Assembly (NCBI GenBank): GCA_003868215.1 | Contig: QWDQ01000043.1 | Location: 124,001 to 188,000, forward strand | Source: Pseudophaeomoniella oleicola | Taxonomy: Eukaryota; Ascomycota; Eurotiomycetes; Phaeomoniellales; Phaeomoniellaceae | Reading direction: 5' to 3' | DNA length: 64,000 nt | In this document: positions 1-11,108 of the stretch, piece by piece | How the letters are laid out: each line of letters starts with the position of its first letter | How positions within the stretch are numbered: the stretch's first letter is position 1 | Translations under genes and position numbers: made by a program | Notes under the pieces: model-generated | The model's input: the letters and a program-made list of their open reading frames with translations, nothing else | Told to the model about the DNA's origin: nothing | Database searches by the model: none

Positions 1-842
1 ACGAGACTCGCTCGCGGGCCCCAATTCATCCACTGCACAATGTGTATGCGTAGATTATGTGAGTCTGTGTGTGTGTGTCTGGCTCCAATGTAAAAGAGTT
101 GATGCCCAATGCGTGTGTCCTACCGCCAGATTATGCGGGCTCGCTGGTCAAAGTTCTTTGAGTGATGTCTTTTTTCCTAATGTGGAGAGCTAGGGTGCGT
201 TGCTGGGCAACCAGGATCGCTTTCGCATGGATCATCAGGAAGCCTGGGCGGAGGGTTCCCGGAGATCGTGAAGTCACGTCCTTTCTATTATTACGCAAGT
301 GTGGCCACTGGAATCTATCCAGCACGTTTATATTACTGATTGTCTGAAATGTATCTGCATGCTATTTTGTCCATTTCTGTAATCATCAGATTGATATTTC
401 GACGTAATCGGAGTTAACGATCTCTCATTGTTCGACAGATCCCTCGTCGGGAGTTTCTAATTTACAATGCGTCGCTTTTCCGAACCCGCTTATGTATATG
501 ACATGATCTTAGCTTAGGCAAAAGTTGTCAATACACTTCATTCGTAGCTGTTAAGTGTTAAGACTTCTGCCCATTCCAATTGTGCTTCCTATTCTTGCTG
601 TAAAGAGCTGGGCTACCGCCAAAGGCTTCTTCTGTGAAGGACCGGTTTCAAGCGACGGAAGTCATGTTAGTATGCTCAAGCAGTGTTTGTGACCTTTGTA
701 CATGAAAAGGCAGCACTTGTGTAATTTCCTGTGACCATTCGGGGATCTTTGCCCGTGAGGACGGAAGCCTCTCCTTTGTGCTCTCCAAACCATAGCAAAG
801 CATAAGTCCTTACACATCCTAAAGGGAAGAACTTCTAGAATA
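1..842. other. Gene-free left edge
   Basis: No open frame here has recognisable protein features. There is a short GT microsatellite near 67-80. The right end is the 3' flank of the minus-strand kinase gene. An upstream gene may end just outside the window, but nothing here shows it. Confidence 0.5.
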
Positions 843-2099
843 CTATCTCATGCCTCCAAAGTCGAGCTTTCTGGCGACACCTTTGAATTTTTCGTCATTA
901 ACTACACCAGGCTTGACACCCTGTTCACCCATCTTCTCGGGTCCACCTCCTTGTTTTGGGAGGTTCTCCTTGGCTGTTGGTCTCGGTTCAGTCTTCCACC
1001 AATCATGCTGCAAAACCTCTTTCATGGTCCTCCGTTTTCGGGGATCCAGTTTCAAGGTACTCATAAGAAGATCTACACCTTGAGGTCCGGCAGTTGGGAA
1101 CAACTGCTCATAATACGTTCGGTCCCGGACAGGTACCACCTTGTCTGGGTCTGCTGGCACAAAACTGGGGAGTTTTGAGACCCCAGGCCAGTTCTCTTCA
1201 GTGGGTGTGCCTATCGCCTGGCCAATGAGTTCCAATTGATGAATCTCAGTCATGCCAGCGACAAAAGGGTTCCGAATCAAAAGTTCTGCAAACACTGTTC
1301 CGATACTCCAAACGTCGACAGAGCCAGAATAGTGTCTGGCACCATATAACAGCTCTGGCGGTCTATACCATAGGGTAATAACTTGGTGTGTCATGTTGTG
1401 ATAAGGATCAGCAAAACTTCTTGCCAGACCGAAATCAGCAAGTTTCACTTCTCCATCGGCTGCAATCAACAGATTGTTTGGTTTGATATCGCGATGAAGT
1501 ACGAAATTTTCGTGGCAAAAGAAGACACCCCTGCAGAGCATGCCCATCCACGCTTTAACATCTCCAGCACCGTATGATACGTCTTTGTTTCGGATAACGT
1601 CTTCAAGCGTACCACAGGGAAAATACTCGAGGACCAGGTTGATATTCTGATCCTTAGTAGAGTAGACGTCGAGCAAGCTGATAAGATTTGGATGAGAGAG
1701 TTCTTGAAGATACTTGATTTCACGTATGGAGTCAACATTGAGTCCGTCTTTGAAGTTTTCTTGCACCTTCAACTTTTTGATAGCGACTAAGTTCTTGGGA
1801 TTGTCCCTCAGATGACCTCTGTAAACGACAGCGAATGTACCTTCACCTAGTCTTTTGCCTATTCACTTAGTCAATATTATCACGATGGACAAAGGACTTT
1901 TACAACTCATACCTTTAACATATCTGCTACTGGCCTCTTCATTGAGCAATTCAGCCAAGTCTGCATCCGTCGCCCTCTTGCTTGCAGGAGGGGGAGCTGC
2001 TGCATCTTTCGAGATAGATCCTCTGACGCTGATGGACCTTGTGCGCGGATTCGGAGAACTTATATTCGGTGACCGCGGCTGTAAAGGTGAAGCCACCAT
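843..2099 (-). CDS. CDK7/Kin28-type cyclin-dependent kinase
   Basis: Two exons, 1913-2099 and 843-1858, join across a 54-nt intron (1859-1912) with a GTATGA donor and a CTAAG branch site, giving 400 residues. The join restores the glycine loop GKRLGEGTFAVVYRG and the VAIKK lysine. Visible motifs are the NVDSIREIKYLQEL helix (PSTAIRE position), HRDIKPNN, DFGLARSF, a T-loop with MTHQVIT, and WYRPPELLYGARHYSG. The C-terminal part has DWWKTEPRP and LPK, typical of CDK7/Kin28 rather than Cdk1. In this family the kinase acts with cyclin H and Mat1/Tfb3 in TFIIH, phosphorylating the RNA polymerase II C-terminal domain and activating other CDKs. The first ~60 residues are a low-complexity extension. 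The start is the only upstream in-frame ATG in good context. It is divergent from mS41. Confidence 0.92.
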
Positions 2100-2654
2100 G
2101 ACGACGGTGACCCCTTGAGACTTCTGAATGCCAGTATCCGACCCCGCCTCCTTTTACAGGTGATTCGGAACGATATGGAAGGAAGAGGAAAGGTAAATCC
2201 CAAGATATGTGGCGATGAAAGGGCGTCGAGTATGAATATTGAACATAATCTTCATATTAGAATCAACATGTTCTCCATATCATACCCGGGACTACAGCAG
2301 ACATGAAATGGAGGGATCCGTTAAAATACTTGGACTCAAGCTCTGATAGTTTGTATAGCGTCGTGATCAAAGGGATGTCGTCCGGAAGGCTGTTCTTCTT
2401 GAAGTACAGCCCAAACTGGACTAGCGCCAACCTGTAATCTTTTTTTGAGATCGTTGTGAAAACCAGCGAGCTTAGCCTGCGAATCCAATTCAACGACGAC
2501 CTTTCCCTGTTTTCCGAATACCATCTCCCAGATACAGATCCTACACCTTTGCAGATAAGGCTATCTCTGAAGTCTTGACCGCTCCCCTGTCACCTGGTCC
2601 CAGATTATTGCTGTTGTACGCGACAAAATTTCTCCTTTCACAACGGCAGTCATC
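2100..2654. promoter_or_regulatory. Shared divergent promoter region, CDK7-type kinase / mS41
   Basis: These 555 bases lie between two diverging start codons, so they must hold both promoters. The short frames inside lack protein-like features. A stretch around 2520-2650 rich in C and T precedes the mS41 ATG, as is common before fungal start sites. No specific factor site was identified. Confidence 0.5.
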
Positions 2655-3365
2655 ATGATTACCAGGAAAGCTTTCACGCAACCCATTTCACTTCCCTTCA
2701 GGGTATGCGCAAGATGTTATCACAAGCACATGGCACCCTCTCGAATCCCTCAGCCAACGCCATTTGTCCCAGATCCTCAGACCTTCCTGTCCCTAATTGG
2801 CCGCGACCTATCGAAGCACTCATCGAAATTCCCGTCATGGCAGTCACTATTTTCTATGACCTCTGAACAAATGAGAGAAGCTGGCATTGAACCCCCGCGT
2901 AGCCGAAGATACCTGTTAAGGTGGCTGGAAAGATTCAGGAGAGGGCAGTTCGGCATTGGCGGAGACCTACAACATGTCAAAGATGGAGAGGCAGAAGTCA
3001 GGGTGGTAGAGGTTCCGGCGCTGAAGAAACCTGAAAGCGAAAACGACAATTACGATAACGCATCTCTCACAGTTTCGCCAGGCCACATAAGATTGATAGT
3101 CAACCTTCCCGTCGGCCAGGCCAAACCCCACGGGCGTACTCAAGATCTGAAAAAGGTACAAGGACTAAAGCTGATACGGGGGTCTCAAATCACTGGGCCA
3201 CATGTCGAATACAGACCCGGAAGCCTTGGCAGCGTTGGTGTGATTCGAGCCAAAGAAGGCCTGTGGGAAGAGAAAAGAGGAAGGAAGATCGATGGTGGTG
3301 AGAGAAGGAGGGCCGAAGTCAGATGGAGAAAGGCCGTTGAGGAGCATAGGAGATCCTCGTCCTAA
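2655..3365 (+). CDS. Mitochondrial small-subunit ribosomal protein mS41 (Fyv4, IGR motif)
   Basis: A single exon of 236 residues. The N-terminus is basic with hydroxylated residues and almost no acidic residues (MITRKAFTQPISLPFRV), as in a mitochondrial presequence. It is followed by the IGR domain at about residues 43-100, including FLSLIGRDLSKHSSKF, the LFSMTSEQMREAGI helix and PRSRRYLLRWLERFRRG. This domain defines mS41/Fyv4, a component of the fungal mitochondrial 37S ribosomal subunit. The C-terminal half has a KVQGLKLIRGSQITGPHVE stretch and ends in an Arg/Glu-rich tail that could contact rRNA. Its neighbour upstream is the divergent kinase; the stop is followed by a ~700-base non-coding stretch. 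Confidence 0.85.
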   Translation: MITRKAFTQPISLPFRVCARCYHKHMAPSRIPQPTPFVPDPQTFLSLIGRDLSKHSSKFPSWQSLFSMTSEQMREAGIEPPRSRRYLLRWLERFRRGQFGIGGDLQHVKDGEAEVRVVEVPALKKPESENDNYDNASLTVSPGHIRLIVNLPVGQAKPHGRTQDLKKVQGLKLIRGSQITGPHVEYRPGSLGSVGVIRAKEGLWEEKRGRKIDGGERRRAEVRWRKAVEEHRRSSS

Positions 3366-4081
3366 ATTCGATAATACTACGGCTGGTGCTAGAAGATTGT
3401 ATATTGCTGCACACAAATCCAGCAGATGTCACGAAGGAGCGCGGATATGTCAAAGCACCGCTCTGGACCCTAGGGCGATCCGGGAGCAAGCTTGGATTAT
3501 TTTGTTGAAACCCGCACTCACATGTCGAGTGACGGCATGTATGTAGGATGTTAAGCCTCGCAGCAGATCCTATCATGCTCGTTTTCCCGATTACATATGT
3601 ACATAAGAGGTGGACATACTTCGATGTGATATCATAGCAGGGGGGTGAAACTAGTCGACTATATTTTGTAGTATCACATGTATATCAGAACGGATTTTCA
3701 TGACATGTTCAAACTCGCCGACAGAACTTCTCTTGCTTTATAGACCGATTCTACCGAACGTATACGCCATGGGGAGGATATGTGGAGGTCCCTTGGATTA
3801 TAATTGACGAAGTACATATAAAGGAGTTACCCAACGAGGGACGTACGAGTGTTGTCCTTCATTATTTTATCTAATGCTGGAGATTTCACCGTTGCTCCCT
3901 AAGATCGAATGCACTATAGACTTTTTCCAACATCGAGCAGTATCATCGTGACGAGTGAAACCCCTTGAGGCCACCTCAAACGTAGATGCGTACTACGTCG
4001 ACGTCACTGCACACATAGCCGGAACGCTGAACATAGGCGTATGAAACGTTCACATCGGGAGACCACTCAGAGATGCGATCC
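3366..4081. other. Intergenic, convergent 3' flanks
   Basis: This lies between the convergent stop codons of mS41 and the sphingolipid methyltransferase. The open frames here run on from, or lie opposite to, the mS41 3' end and look non-coding. I see no RNA gene or repeat. Confidence 0.5.
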
Positions 4082-5772
4082 TCACTGGCCACTCAACGCA
4101 TTCTTCACCGAGTCTCCCAGGGACTGAGCAGCGCCGGTAACCTTGCGGCCTGTGTTGTGCAATTTGCCGCTGGCCATTGCGCCACTTAAAGAGAACTGAG
4201 TTGGGACGCCTTCAATACGGTGAACAGAGTTGAGGTTCTTAACCAAAGTGATCTGGTAACAGGTGGCAGTGCCTTGCCGAGAAGCAATGGTCGAATAAGC
4301 AAGGAAATACTCCCAGATTCTGAACCATCTCTTTCCGTACTTGGCTTCGACCTTTTCCCTGTTGGCCATCCAGTTACGATACCACCTCCACATCGTGGCT
4401 GAATAATGGACTCCGACTGTATCGAGACCCTTGACTTCCCAGCCAGCTCCTTCAATCTTATCGATGAACCAGCCGAGAGGGCAACTTGCGTCGGCACCAG
4501 GAAAGATATACTTGTTCATGAAGAGCCCCCAGACGAGGTCTTCGTACTGCCAGCTCTTCCGCAGACCTGAGTATTGCAGGTAGAAAACACCATCATCATC
4601 CATCATGTCGTAGACTTGTTTTAAGAAGCCGCTGAGATGACGAACACCGACATGTTCCACCATTTCGACACAGGTAATCTTGTTGTACCCTCCAGCTGGG
4701 ATCGTGATATCGCGGTAGTCCATGCAGAGAATGCGGCTTTGCTCTTCGGAAATGCCAGAGTCACGGAGACCGCGGTTACCCCATGCTGTCTGGTTCTTAC
4801 CAAGAGTGACACCAGTGGTCTGAGCGCCGTAGTTGACAGAAGCATACTTGCACAAAGTACCCCATCCACAACCAATGTCGAGCATTGTCTCTCCATGCTT
4901 TAGGCCGATCTTTTCACAGATAACAGCCATCTTATTGTCTTGAAGTTCTTCCAGGGTTTCCTCGCGGTTGATGTCGGAGATAAGGCCTGAGGTGTAGACC
5001 ATGCGTGGGCCAAGGAAGTAACCGTAGAAGTCGTCTCCTCGATCGTAGTGATCTCTAACCTGTTCTTCATCTGCAATCGATTAGTACCAAAGGCACAAAT
5101 CTAGGCGAGTGAACGAACCTTGTGATCGAGTGTGCATAAGCACCTCGGGCATCATGCCTAGCAAGAAATACTTGAACAAGCCGAGAGTAAAGCGAAAGCT
5201 TGCCCAATCATGCCTGTACTCCATTGCCTCCAACGCATCACCCTTGAAGTCGACCTTTCCGTCAAAATACATTTCGTGGAACGTCTCCATGGGGATCTTG
5301 TGCCTGCCATGGTACTTCGCGCGGTCATGTTCCGAGTGGAACTGAATATAGCTTTCAACTGGGCGGCCTGGGTATCGTGCCTTTTCGTTTTTACGAGGAG
5401 AAATGGTAGATGCAACGGTCCAAAACACCATGAGGATAGGGATGGTTGTGAAGGGGGCGAGGAAAAGAGCGGTCCATAGGCCTCCTCTCATTTGACGCGC
5501 AAGGATATAGGGGACGAGAATGAGTAAGCCTAGGAGCAGGCGGTTGTCGAACGTCTCGCTGCCAGCTGCATCCAATGGCAGAGGGCCATTCTTAAGAGCA
5601 GGGTACTATTGGAAAGCTGTCAGTGATTCTTCGCTCTTCTGACTGACCGAATTGTTTGGCCTACCGTTGTGGTGCGCACACCGTAATTTTCTGCTGGAGG
5701 GGTAGGTGTAGGTGCAGCTGGTGTTTCGACGAACTCGAAATCCTCTGAGGTCTCTGAGCGTGACTTCGCCAT
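4082..5772 (-). CDS. Sphingolipid C9-methyltransferase (cyclopropane-synthase family)
   Basis: Three exons (5665-5772, 5119-5605, 4082-5070) with introns of 59 and 48 nt give 527 residues, the usual length for the fungal family. Residues 1-36 are a polar leader. Two hydrophobic segments follow (LLLGLLILVPYILA and ALFLAPFTTIPILMVFW), placing the enzyme in the ER membrane. The cytosolic catalytic part starts with the joined DEEQVRDHYDRGDDFYGYFLG and carries the SAM-binding motif MLDIGCGWGTLC, then ITCVEMVEHVG and YLQYSGLR. The family methylates C9 of the delta-8-unsaturated sphingoid base to give 9-methyl-sphingadienine in fungal glucosylceramides. The first intron acceptor follows CACTGAC; the second has a perfect TACTAAT branch site. 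Confidence 0.92.
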
Positions 5773-6258
5773 CTCTGCTCAAATGCTTGCCTACTAGAGC
5801 AAGACCGGCAAGTAAAATATCAAGAGGAGACTACAGGAGACCCAATACTGAAGACCGTGTGTGACCTTAAGTACATAGTTACGGTGTACCTGAATTGGAG
5901 GATCAGCTAAACTAGAAAGAGCTCAAGCTCTTCTGGCTTGGCATTGGGAGCTAAGGTACGCATCACCTCCCTCTGCGACACTTGTGGATACCTCGGTACT
6001 CAAGCGCAGGAAACATGACATTTAACGGTTTCTGGACATTCAGTCAGACCTGTATATGTTATATTACACGTACCTTTAGGTAGCCGGGAAACAACTATGC
6101 GAGAACGAAACTGCGTAAGCAATTGTTAGAAATCGGGTATTCGAATACTGAGAAAGCGACTAAATTTGATTCTAATATGCGGATGAAATACTCAGTATGG
6201 ACCTTTCCATGCTTTGATATTAACTCCATCTACAAACAACCTCCTTGCTGGAGCTTCC
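5773..6258. promoter_or_regulatory. Promoter region of the sphingolipid methyltransferase
   Basis: This lies upstream of the minus-strand methyltransferase start and downstream of the minus-strand nucleotide kinase stop. It contains only short frames without protein character. It should hold the methyltransferase promoter and 5' leader. Confidence 0.45.
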
Positions 6259-6963
6259 TCATTGCTTTCGGTCCAGGCCTCTGTCACGCACCCCTTTCTC
6301 AACTCTTTCCCATACCTCTTCTACGGTGCCAACAGCAGATACTTTGACGACTCTGCCCTCAGACTCAAACATATCGACAACTGGTAGACTCGTCTCTAGG
6401 AATGTCCGAAACCTTTTTCTGATACTGTCCGCATTGTCGTCTGCTCGACCACTAGTCAAACCACGGTTCAGAAGACGCTTTTCCATGACATCTTCCGGAC
6501 AGTCGAGGAAGATAGTGAACTTTGATGGACACACAGTCTGTTCGAAAAACAATGCCTGATCCATCTTACGGGGAAAACCGTCAATCAAGAATCTGGTAGA
6601 ACCACCTGAATCGCCCGGGTTTGCTGCCAAGGACAATTGGTGTCGCATAGCATTTTCCAATAACTTGACAGTAACTTCCATTGGCACAATCTGTCCGTTT
6701 CTTATGTAGTCCTTGATCATCTCTCCATACTGACTGCCTTCTCGATCTTGCTCCTCTCTCAGGAGGTCCCCTGCACTCAAATGGTGGAAGCCATAATGCT
6801 GCACAAGGTTGGTGGATTGTGTTCCTTTGCCGGACCCTGGACCACCAAGGAAGAAGACGACGGTCGTAGTAGTGGGATCGAAGGCAGGCGTGGCGTTTGA
6901 AGAAGCTTTCGGAAGATCGGGTTGGGCAGAAGGATTCGGAAGAGAAGTCTCGAGTGCGGGCAT
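6259..6963 (-). CDS. UMP-CMP kinase (Ura6-type nucleoside monophosphate kinase), catalytic exon
   Basis: 234 residues from the internal ATG. The P-loop GGPGSGKGTQ is at about residues 40-49. It is followed by HHLSAGDLLR, the NMP-binding part NGQIVPMEVTVKLL, DGFPRKMDQA and the LID segment GLTSGRADDN. The arrangement and the short LID match eukaryotic UMP-CMP kinase/Ura6 rather than long-LID adenylate kinase. The enzyme phosphorylates UMP and CMP (and AMP more weakly in yeast) in pyrimidine nucleotide synthesis. An open upstream exon (6975-7211) encoding a presequence and membrane anchor very probably belongs to the same gene. In that case 6963 is internal or an alternative start giving a soluble form. 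Confidence 0.88.
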   Translation of the reverse strand: MPALETSLPNPSAQPDLPKASSNATPAFDPTTTTVVFFLGGPGSGKGTQSTNLVQHYGFHHLSAGDLLREEQDREGSQYGEMIKDYIRNGQIVPMEVTVKLLENAMRHQLSLAANPGDSGGSTRFLIDGFPRKMDQALFFEQTVCPSKFTIFLDCPEDVMEKRLLNRGLTSGRADDNADSIRKRFRTFLETSLPVVDMFESEGRVVKVSAVGTVEEVWERVEKGVRDRGLDRKQ

Positions 6964-6974
6964 CTTTGGCGGTT

Positions 6975-7211
6975 CTAATTATCAACTGTTTCTGCTGGCA
7001 CCCTTGATCTGACCATAAATATATAGCTGCTTGACCCGAGTAGGAAGATCAAGACGAATGGAAGAACTTTAAATGGATTCTTGGATTCCGCTGCAGTTCT
7101 TCGGGAAGGTGATGGGGGAGATGCGAAAGCTCTTGTATAGGCTGCTTCGTGAAGGATAGACCGCTGAGCTTGCAAAGACGGTCTGAGAAGATGAGTTGGC
7201 CTGACTAACAT
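6975..7211 (-). CDS. Probable 5' exon of the UMP-CMP kinase gene: presequence plus membrane anchor
   Basis: From the ATG at 7211 the frame reads a basic, Ser/Ala-rich presequence-like segment (MLVRPTHLLRPSLQAQ, then AYTRAFASPP). A short hydrophobic helix follows (FKVLPFVLIFLLGSSSYIF), then VRSR. The frame stops 12 bases before the kinase ATG. From memory, similar presequence + anchor + VRSR leaders precede the kinase in other filamentous ascomycetes. Two joins keep frame: donor GTCAGA with acceptor AAAG just before the kinase ATG (50 nt), or donor GTGCCA with acceptor CGAG, landing at the threonine of ETSLPN (53 nt). Both donors are weak, so the exact join is open. It could also be an independent short ORF in the leader. 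Confidence 0.55.
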   Translation of the reverse strand: MLVRPTHLLRPSLQAQRSILHEAAYTRAFASPPSPSRRTAAESKNPFKVLPFVLIFLLGSSSYIFMVRSRVPAETVDN

Positions 7212-8107
7212 TACTAGAAGAGAACAGCACTGACTGCGAATATGTACTGGCTGGAAGAGATGCAATTGAGGCGCTAGCAGGTGGTTCTAGATTGAAACGA
7301 GTCGCAGACGGACTTGTGCATAACACGGATTTATGTACCGCCGTAGAGTGTTATCTTTCCAATGATGCAACCAACCACATTGACATGGACTCTTAAGAGA
7401 TACATTTATTTATTAATCGGACACTTCTGCGTTGTCGATGAGCTACCTTCTCTGAATGCGCCACGACAGTCCTGGCAAACAGTCTCTGGTAGTTCCGATG
7501 CTGAGGATGCTGGACTGCCCTCTCATGACGAGGATCACTTACCTCACCGTCGCTTGTCACCGTTTGTGCGGATTTCGTCTGCGATTGACAAGAGATCAGT
7601 ATATTGAATATACTAATATACATAAGAGGCCTCAAGTTCTGTCCCAATCCGTTACGTGCTATTTACTCACTAGGCAGATCTCCCAGCGATGAGCTTCTGG
7701 TGAAGAATCATGGTGACGCTCAATAGATCAATATTGAAATCAATATGCACCTGCCAAATGTGATGACCTCTCGCGTTGTCACAGACTTCAATGCTAATGG
7801 TGCATCTACCCTGCCCAATATATAGACCAGTCAGCAATCGTTACTATGTCACAATAAAACCCTCCGTCTATGTCGCTCTGTCTCACTGGTGAAGTGAAGC
7901 TTTGCATGCTTCGTTCCTAATCTTTTTGATCACCTTTTATAAGCTGATGAGACCGCATTCTGTTTCCTTTTGTCCATCACAAATCGTCTTCCCACCACCT
8001 ACCAGCATCGCACTGTCAATCATCTCTGATTCTTCCCTGCTCGACTTCGTCTGGACACGGATGACCTATTCAATTGTCTCAATCCGCGGTTTTGATGCAC
8101 AGGAAAG
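7212..8107. promoter_or_regulatory. Divergent intergenic region
   Basis: This lies between the divergent kinase leader exon (-) and the F-box-like gene (+). Short overlapping frames at 7362-7692 on both strands look random. The last ~200 bases before the F-box-like ATG are C/T-rich. I see no RNA gene or repeat. Confidence 0.4.
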
Positions 8108-9067
8108 ATGCATGCCATGATGACGGTATCAACATTTAGCGAACAGACGCGACCAACTGGATCTGATATCAAGAAAAAGGCAACAGGCTTCCTTGACTTG
8201 CCAGCTGAGATACGGAACAAGATATATGATCTTGCTTTTGAACAACGTGCCGTCCTACTACGCCGTGGCAAGTCGAACAAGTGCAATCATCAATACCTGT
8301 ATCCCGTCTACGTGTCAAAGCCCTTTCTCCCCGACAGAGAAGAGCCGTCACCATACCACAAGAAAATTGACACGGCGTTCATGTTCACCTGCAAGATTGT
8401 CTATGATGAGGCATTACCAATGTTCTATTCTAAGATGGCGTTTGGATTCAATACAGCAAAGGCTGTTCGGAGATTTTTGACAAGGACCCCAAAGCGCGGA
8501 ATTGCTGCAATTCAATACATCGGCATCCACCAACGTGCTTATGGTGAACCCGAACAGTGCACTGACGTGGCATGGAAGTGGAAATCTGATCAATCGTGGG
8601 TGCGGCTTTACCATACAATCGGGAAGGAAATGATCGGTCTTCGCTTCCTCGTACTCGGTATCCAGGTACGCACTTGGCCAGCCACTCTCAATCTAAACGA
8701 GACCTGGGCCATTACAGCTCGACAGCTTGGCGTTCACAAATTTGTGGAAGTCAACATTACCGTCTACCATCCTCTCATCAGCGTCCGACAACGTGAAAAG
8801 GCCGCCATGAAGCTGGAAGGCGAGTTACGCATGTTACCAGAAGAATGGGTCAAGCACATTCAGCAATGGCCACTAGCAGAACCTGGAATCATGACAGGTG
8901 ACCTGTTCTACACCCTTCGTAACCTTCTCGGATATGCATGGAACGGCCCCGATGTCTTCCCGGACCCAGCTGCAACCGTCGATCCGCAAACCAAGGTACA
9001 ACTAGACCTTGCCAAAAAGCCGACCAAGGCTACGAAGATCCTTCGGATCGTGTTTTCGAAATCCTGA
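8108..9067 (+). CDS. F-box-like protein of unknown function
   Basis: 319 residues in one exon. Residues ~26-45 (GFLDLPAEIRNKIYDLAFE) form the LPxEIRNxIY helix typical of the degenerate F-box-like proteins abundant in filamentous ascomycetes. These often continue, as here, with a TCKIVYDEALPMFYSK segment describing a beta/alpha fold after the box. No leucine-rich or other substrate-binding repeat is obvious. An F-box would dock to Skp1 in an SCF ubiquitin ligase, but many of these proteins have no tested partner. The start could also be the ATG three codons later (MMTVS). No signal peptide or membrane segment is seen. Confidence 0.7.
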   Translation: MHAMMTVSTFSEQTRPTGSDIKKKATGFLDLPAEIRNKIYDLAFEQRAVLLRRGKSNKCNHQYLYPVYVSKPFLPDREEPSPYHKKIDTAFMFTCKIVYDEALPMFYSKMAFGFNTAKAVRRFLTRTPKRGIAAIQYIGIHQRAYGEPEQCTDVAWKWKSDQSWVRLYHTIGKEMIGLRFLVLGIQVRTWPATLNLNETWAITARQLGVHKFVEVNITVYHPLISVRQREKAAMKLEGELRMLPEEWVKHIQQWPLAEPGIMTGDLFYTLRNLLGYAWNGPDVFPDPAATVDPQTKVQLDLAKKPTKATKILRIVFSKS

Positions 9068-10812
9068 GATGCCAATGCTACATGAGAAGATAGCTACTGC
9101 ATCGTACACGCAGGAATCACAACATTCGACCAGACCAAGGTTGCAGTCCAGTTGTCAGGGCATAGTGCAAGTGGAGCATCGAGCTGATACTATGAGATTC
9201 TTCTGGCTCAATGCCATATGTATTTGTTTTTGAGCATTACGAGATGAGATCAACAACATCTCATCTATGCATCACGGGAGCTTTTGTCGCGTTATGGTTG
9301 GTGCCCCTAGGAGCTACTTATGTAGCAGATGGATTGGCGTGCAACAAGATGCCTAAGAATGTGAACATAGCTTGTAAAGTAACATGCCATATTGCAGACA
9401 CCGAGCCTCAAATTATGAATGATGAAAGGAACTCTGTTGTCAATGTACTTATAATGGGATCAGAGAAGTCGTCGTAGGACAATATCACAGGCTTCAGAGA
9501 GAATTAGAGCGGAATCGGACGAGAACGAGCATCCCGTTGGGGATGAGGGCAGCTAAAACCTGAAGGAAGGTACATAGCAATAGACCAAGCTTTCGATAGT
9601 CGAGTACCTTGATACAATTGAGTCTTGCAAGTTCTGAGCCTTTCGCATACTTTCTCATGTTTAATACGCTTTGAAAGACATCATAGGATAAGTTTCTGTC
9701 GACTTGGTAGAGCCTTGACCAAGCATCTGGGTACGCAGTAGTGTCGAGGTAGGTACATAGTACCTAATCATTAGGCCTGTGATCCCGGGACTTTGTACTG
9801 TACAGTCAGGCCGGGGTAATTTTGTGCAAGCGACAGGTTTTCACTTCTCCTCCATTAACAGGTCCATCACAGTCTGCTGTCTGAACAGAGGTACCCTTGC
9901 ATGACATCCTCGCCAGTTCACCATTCGAAGGACAGGCTCGCAGGTGGGAAGAGGACCTGGACTTTGGCGCCCAGAATTCTGTCGACTGGCGCCCGTGCGG
10001 GTCTTCCCATGAAGCTAATTGACTGATTCCCCCATTTCCCGTGCTGCTACTAAGTAAATCCAGTCCAAAATCACCCTAAGAATAACCAGCGCCTTCGTAG
10101 TTGACCAATCCTTGTTCTCATCACACTTTCTTGTTTCCTGCACCTGCATCCTCTTTCCCTCCCATGCACGGTGCTTTTCATGGATCTATCATACCAGGCC
10201 ACTCATTCGTGCTTACGTTCTCTGAAAAGAGGGTGTGATCTGTTTCTATTCCAAGGACTACATTTTTCCATGCATCCAATCAAGTGCTCTGGCCGCCACT
10301 TCACCATGCATACTGTGATCGGTCTGAAAAGGCCCCCGCGAAACTATCGTGTAGCCAGAGAAGACGCCCATAATGACTGTGCTCCCCGCTGAACGGATTG
10401 ATTCTCTTTAAGCGCTCATCTGAAGTCGGAATTTCCGTTGGAAACTGCTTCAAGTATTCGAACTTGAACCTCTTCCTACTGATGATTGCCATTCTACTCT
10501 TTCATTTCAGCTTTCCGTCTTGAGTTTTGTTGCTCCCCCATTTCATTCTTCGATTCAGTGCGCAGGTTCGCGGTGAGGCACATTGCAGACCGTTATATCT
10601 TCCCTGTTACCATCCCTGATACCATCCCTCATACCATCCCTCATCAGCGGTACGACTTCGAGACAGACACAGCTGCGCGTTGAGACGAATCAAAAGGAAC
10701 GATCAAGTTGGCGCTTAGCATTGCACATCTGTGTTTCGTGCTCTGGTGGACCTATTCCCCCTTCACCAATCCGAGGTTTTGTTGCAGTAACCGAAGCGCC
10801 AACGATTTGCCG
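9068..10812. other. Intergenic region and long 5' leader of the tetraspan gene
   Basis: The first ~1 kb has no convincing gene. From about 10140 the sequence becomes pyrimidine-rich and likely is the 5' leader of the gene starting at 11109, because a good intron (10813-10890) lies within it. Several upstream ATGs (for instance 10171 and 10486) open short frames of 60-75 codons that could act as upstream ORFs. A triple 12-base tandem repeat lies at 10609-10644. Confidence 0.4.
10609..10644 (+). repeat. Three tandem copies of a 12-base unit
   Basis: The unit TACCATCCCTSA is repeated three times head to tail, with one base differing in the first copy. It lies in the probable 5' leader of the tetraspan membrane protein gene. 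The copies keep frame, giving an Ile-Pro-(His/Asp)-Thr repeat in one reading frame. This frame shows no other sign of coding. Confidence 0.8.
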
Positions 10813-10890
10813 GTAAGAGGCTTCACATAGCTTCAATGCTTCTTTTATGCGATTTCCTGTCCAAATGTGACTAATTCTGCTACCATTCAG
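10813..10890 (+). other. Probable 5'-UTR intron
   Basis: GTAAGA donor, TGACTAAT branch-like sequence and CATTCAG acceptor spaced as in the coding introns of this window (78 nt). It lies about 220 bases before the ATG of the tetraspan gene and interrupts no good frame, so it is most likely in the leader. Confidence 0.6.
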
Positions 10891-11108
10891 AGGTTATTTC
10901 CGCTGCCGCCGTAGTCAGCGCCTGGCCATATCTAATAGACCCTACTTCACCCTCGACATTGTTCTGGACTCTTTGACTCGAGCTGCTTCTTCAACACTGA
11001 TATACACGAGAGCTGGACCTCTCTTGCATAGCAGTCCGAGAATCTAATTGAAGTCTTGAAGCTCGCTCAGTCCGAGCAAGAGTCATTAAGACTAGCAAGG
11101 ATTATTGC

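Noticed and set aside
7362-7692. Overlapping short frames on both strands
   Set aside because: Random-like composition, stop-rich neighbours and no splice signals.
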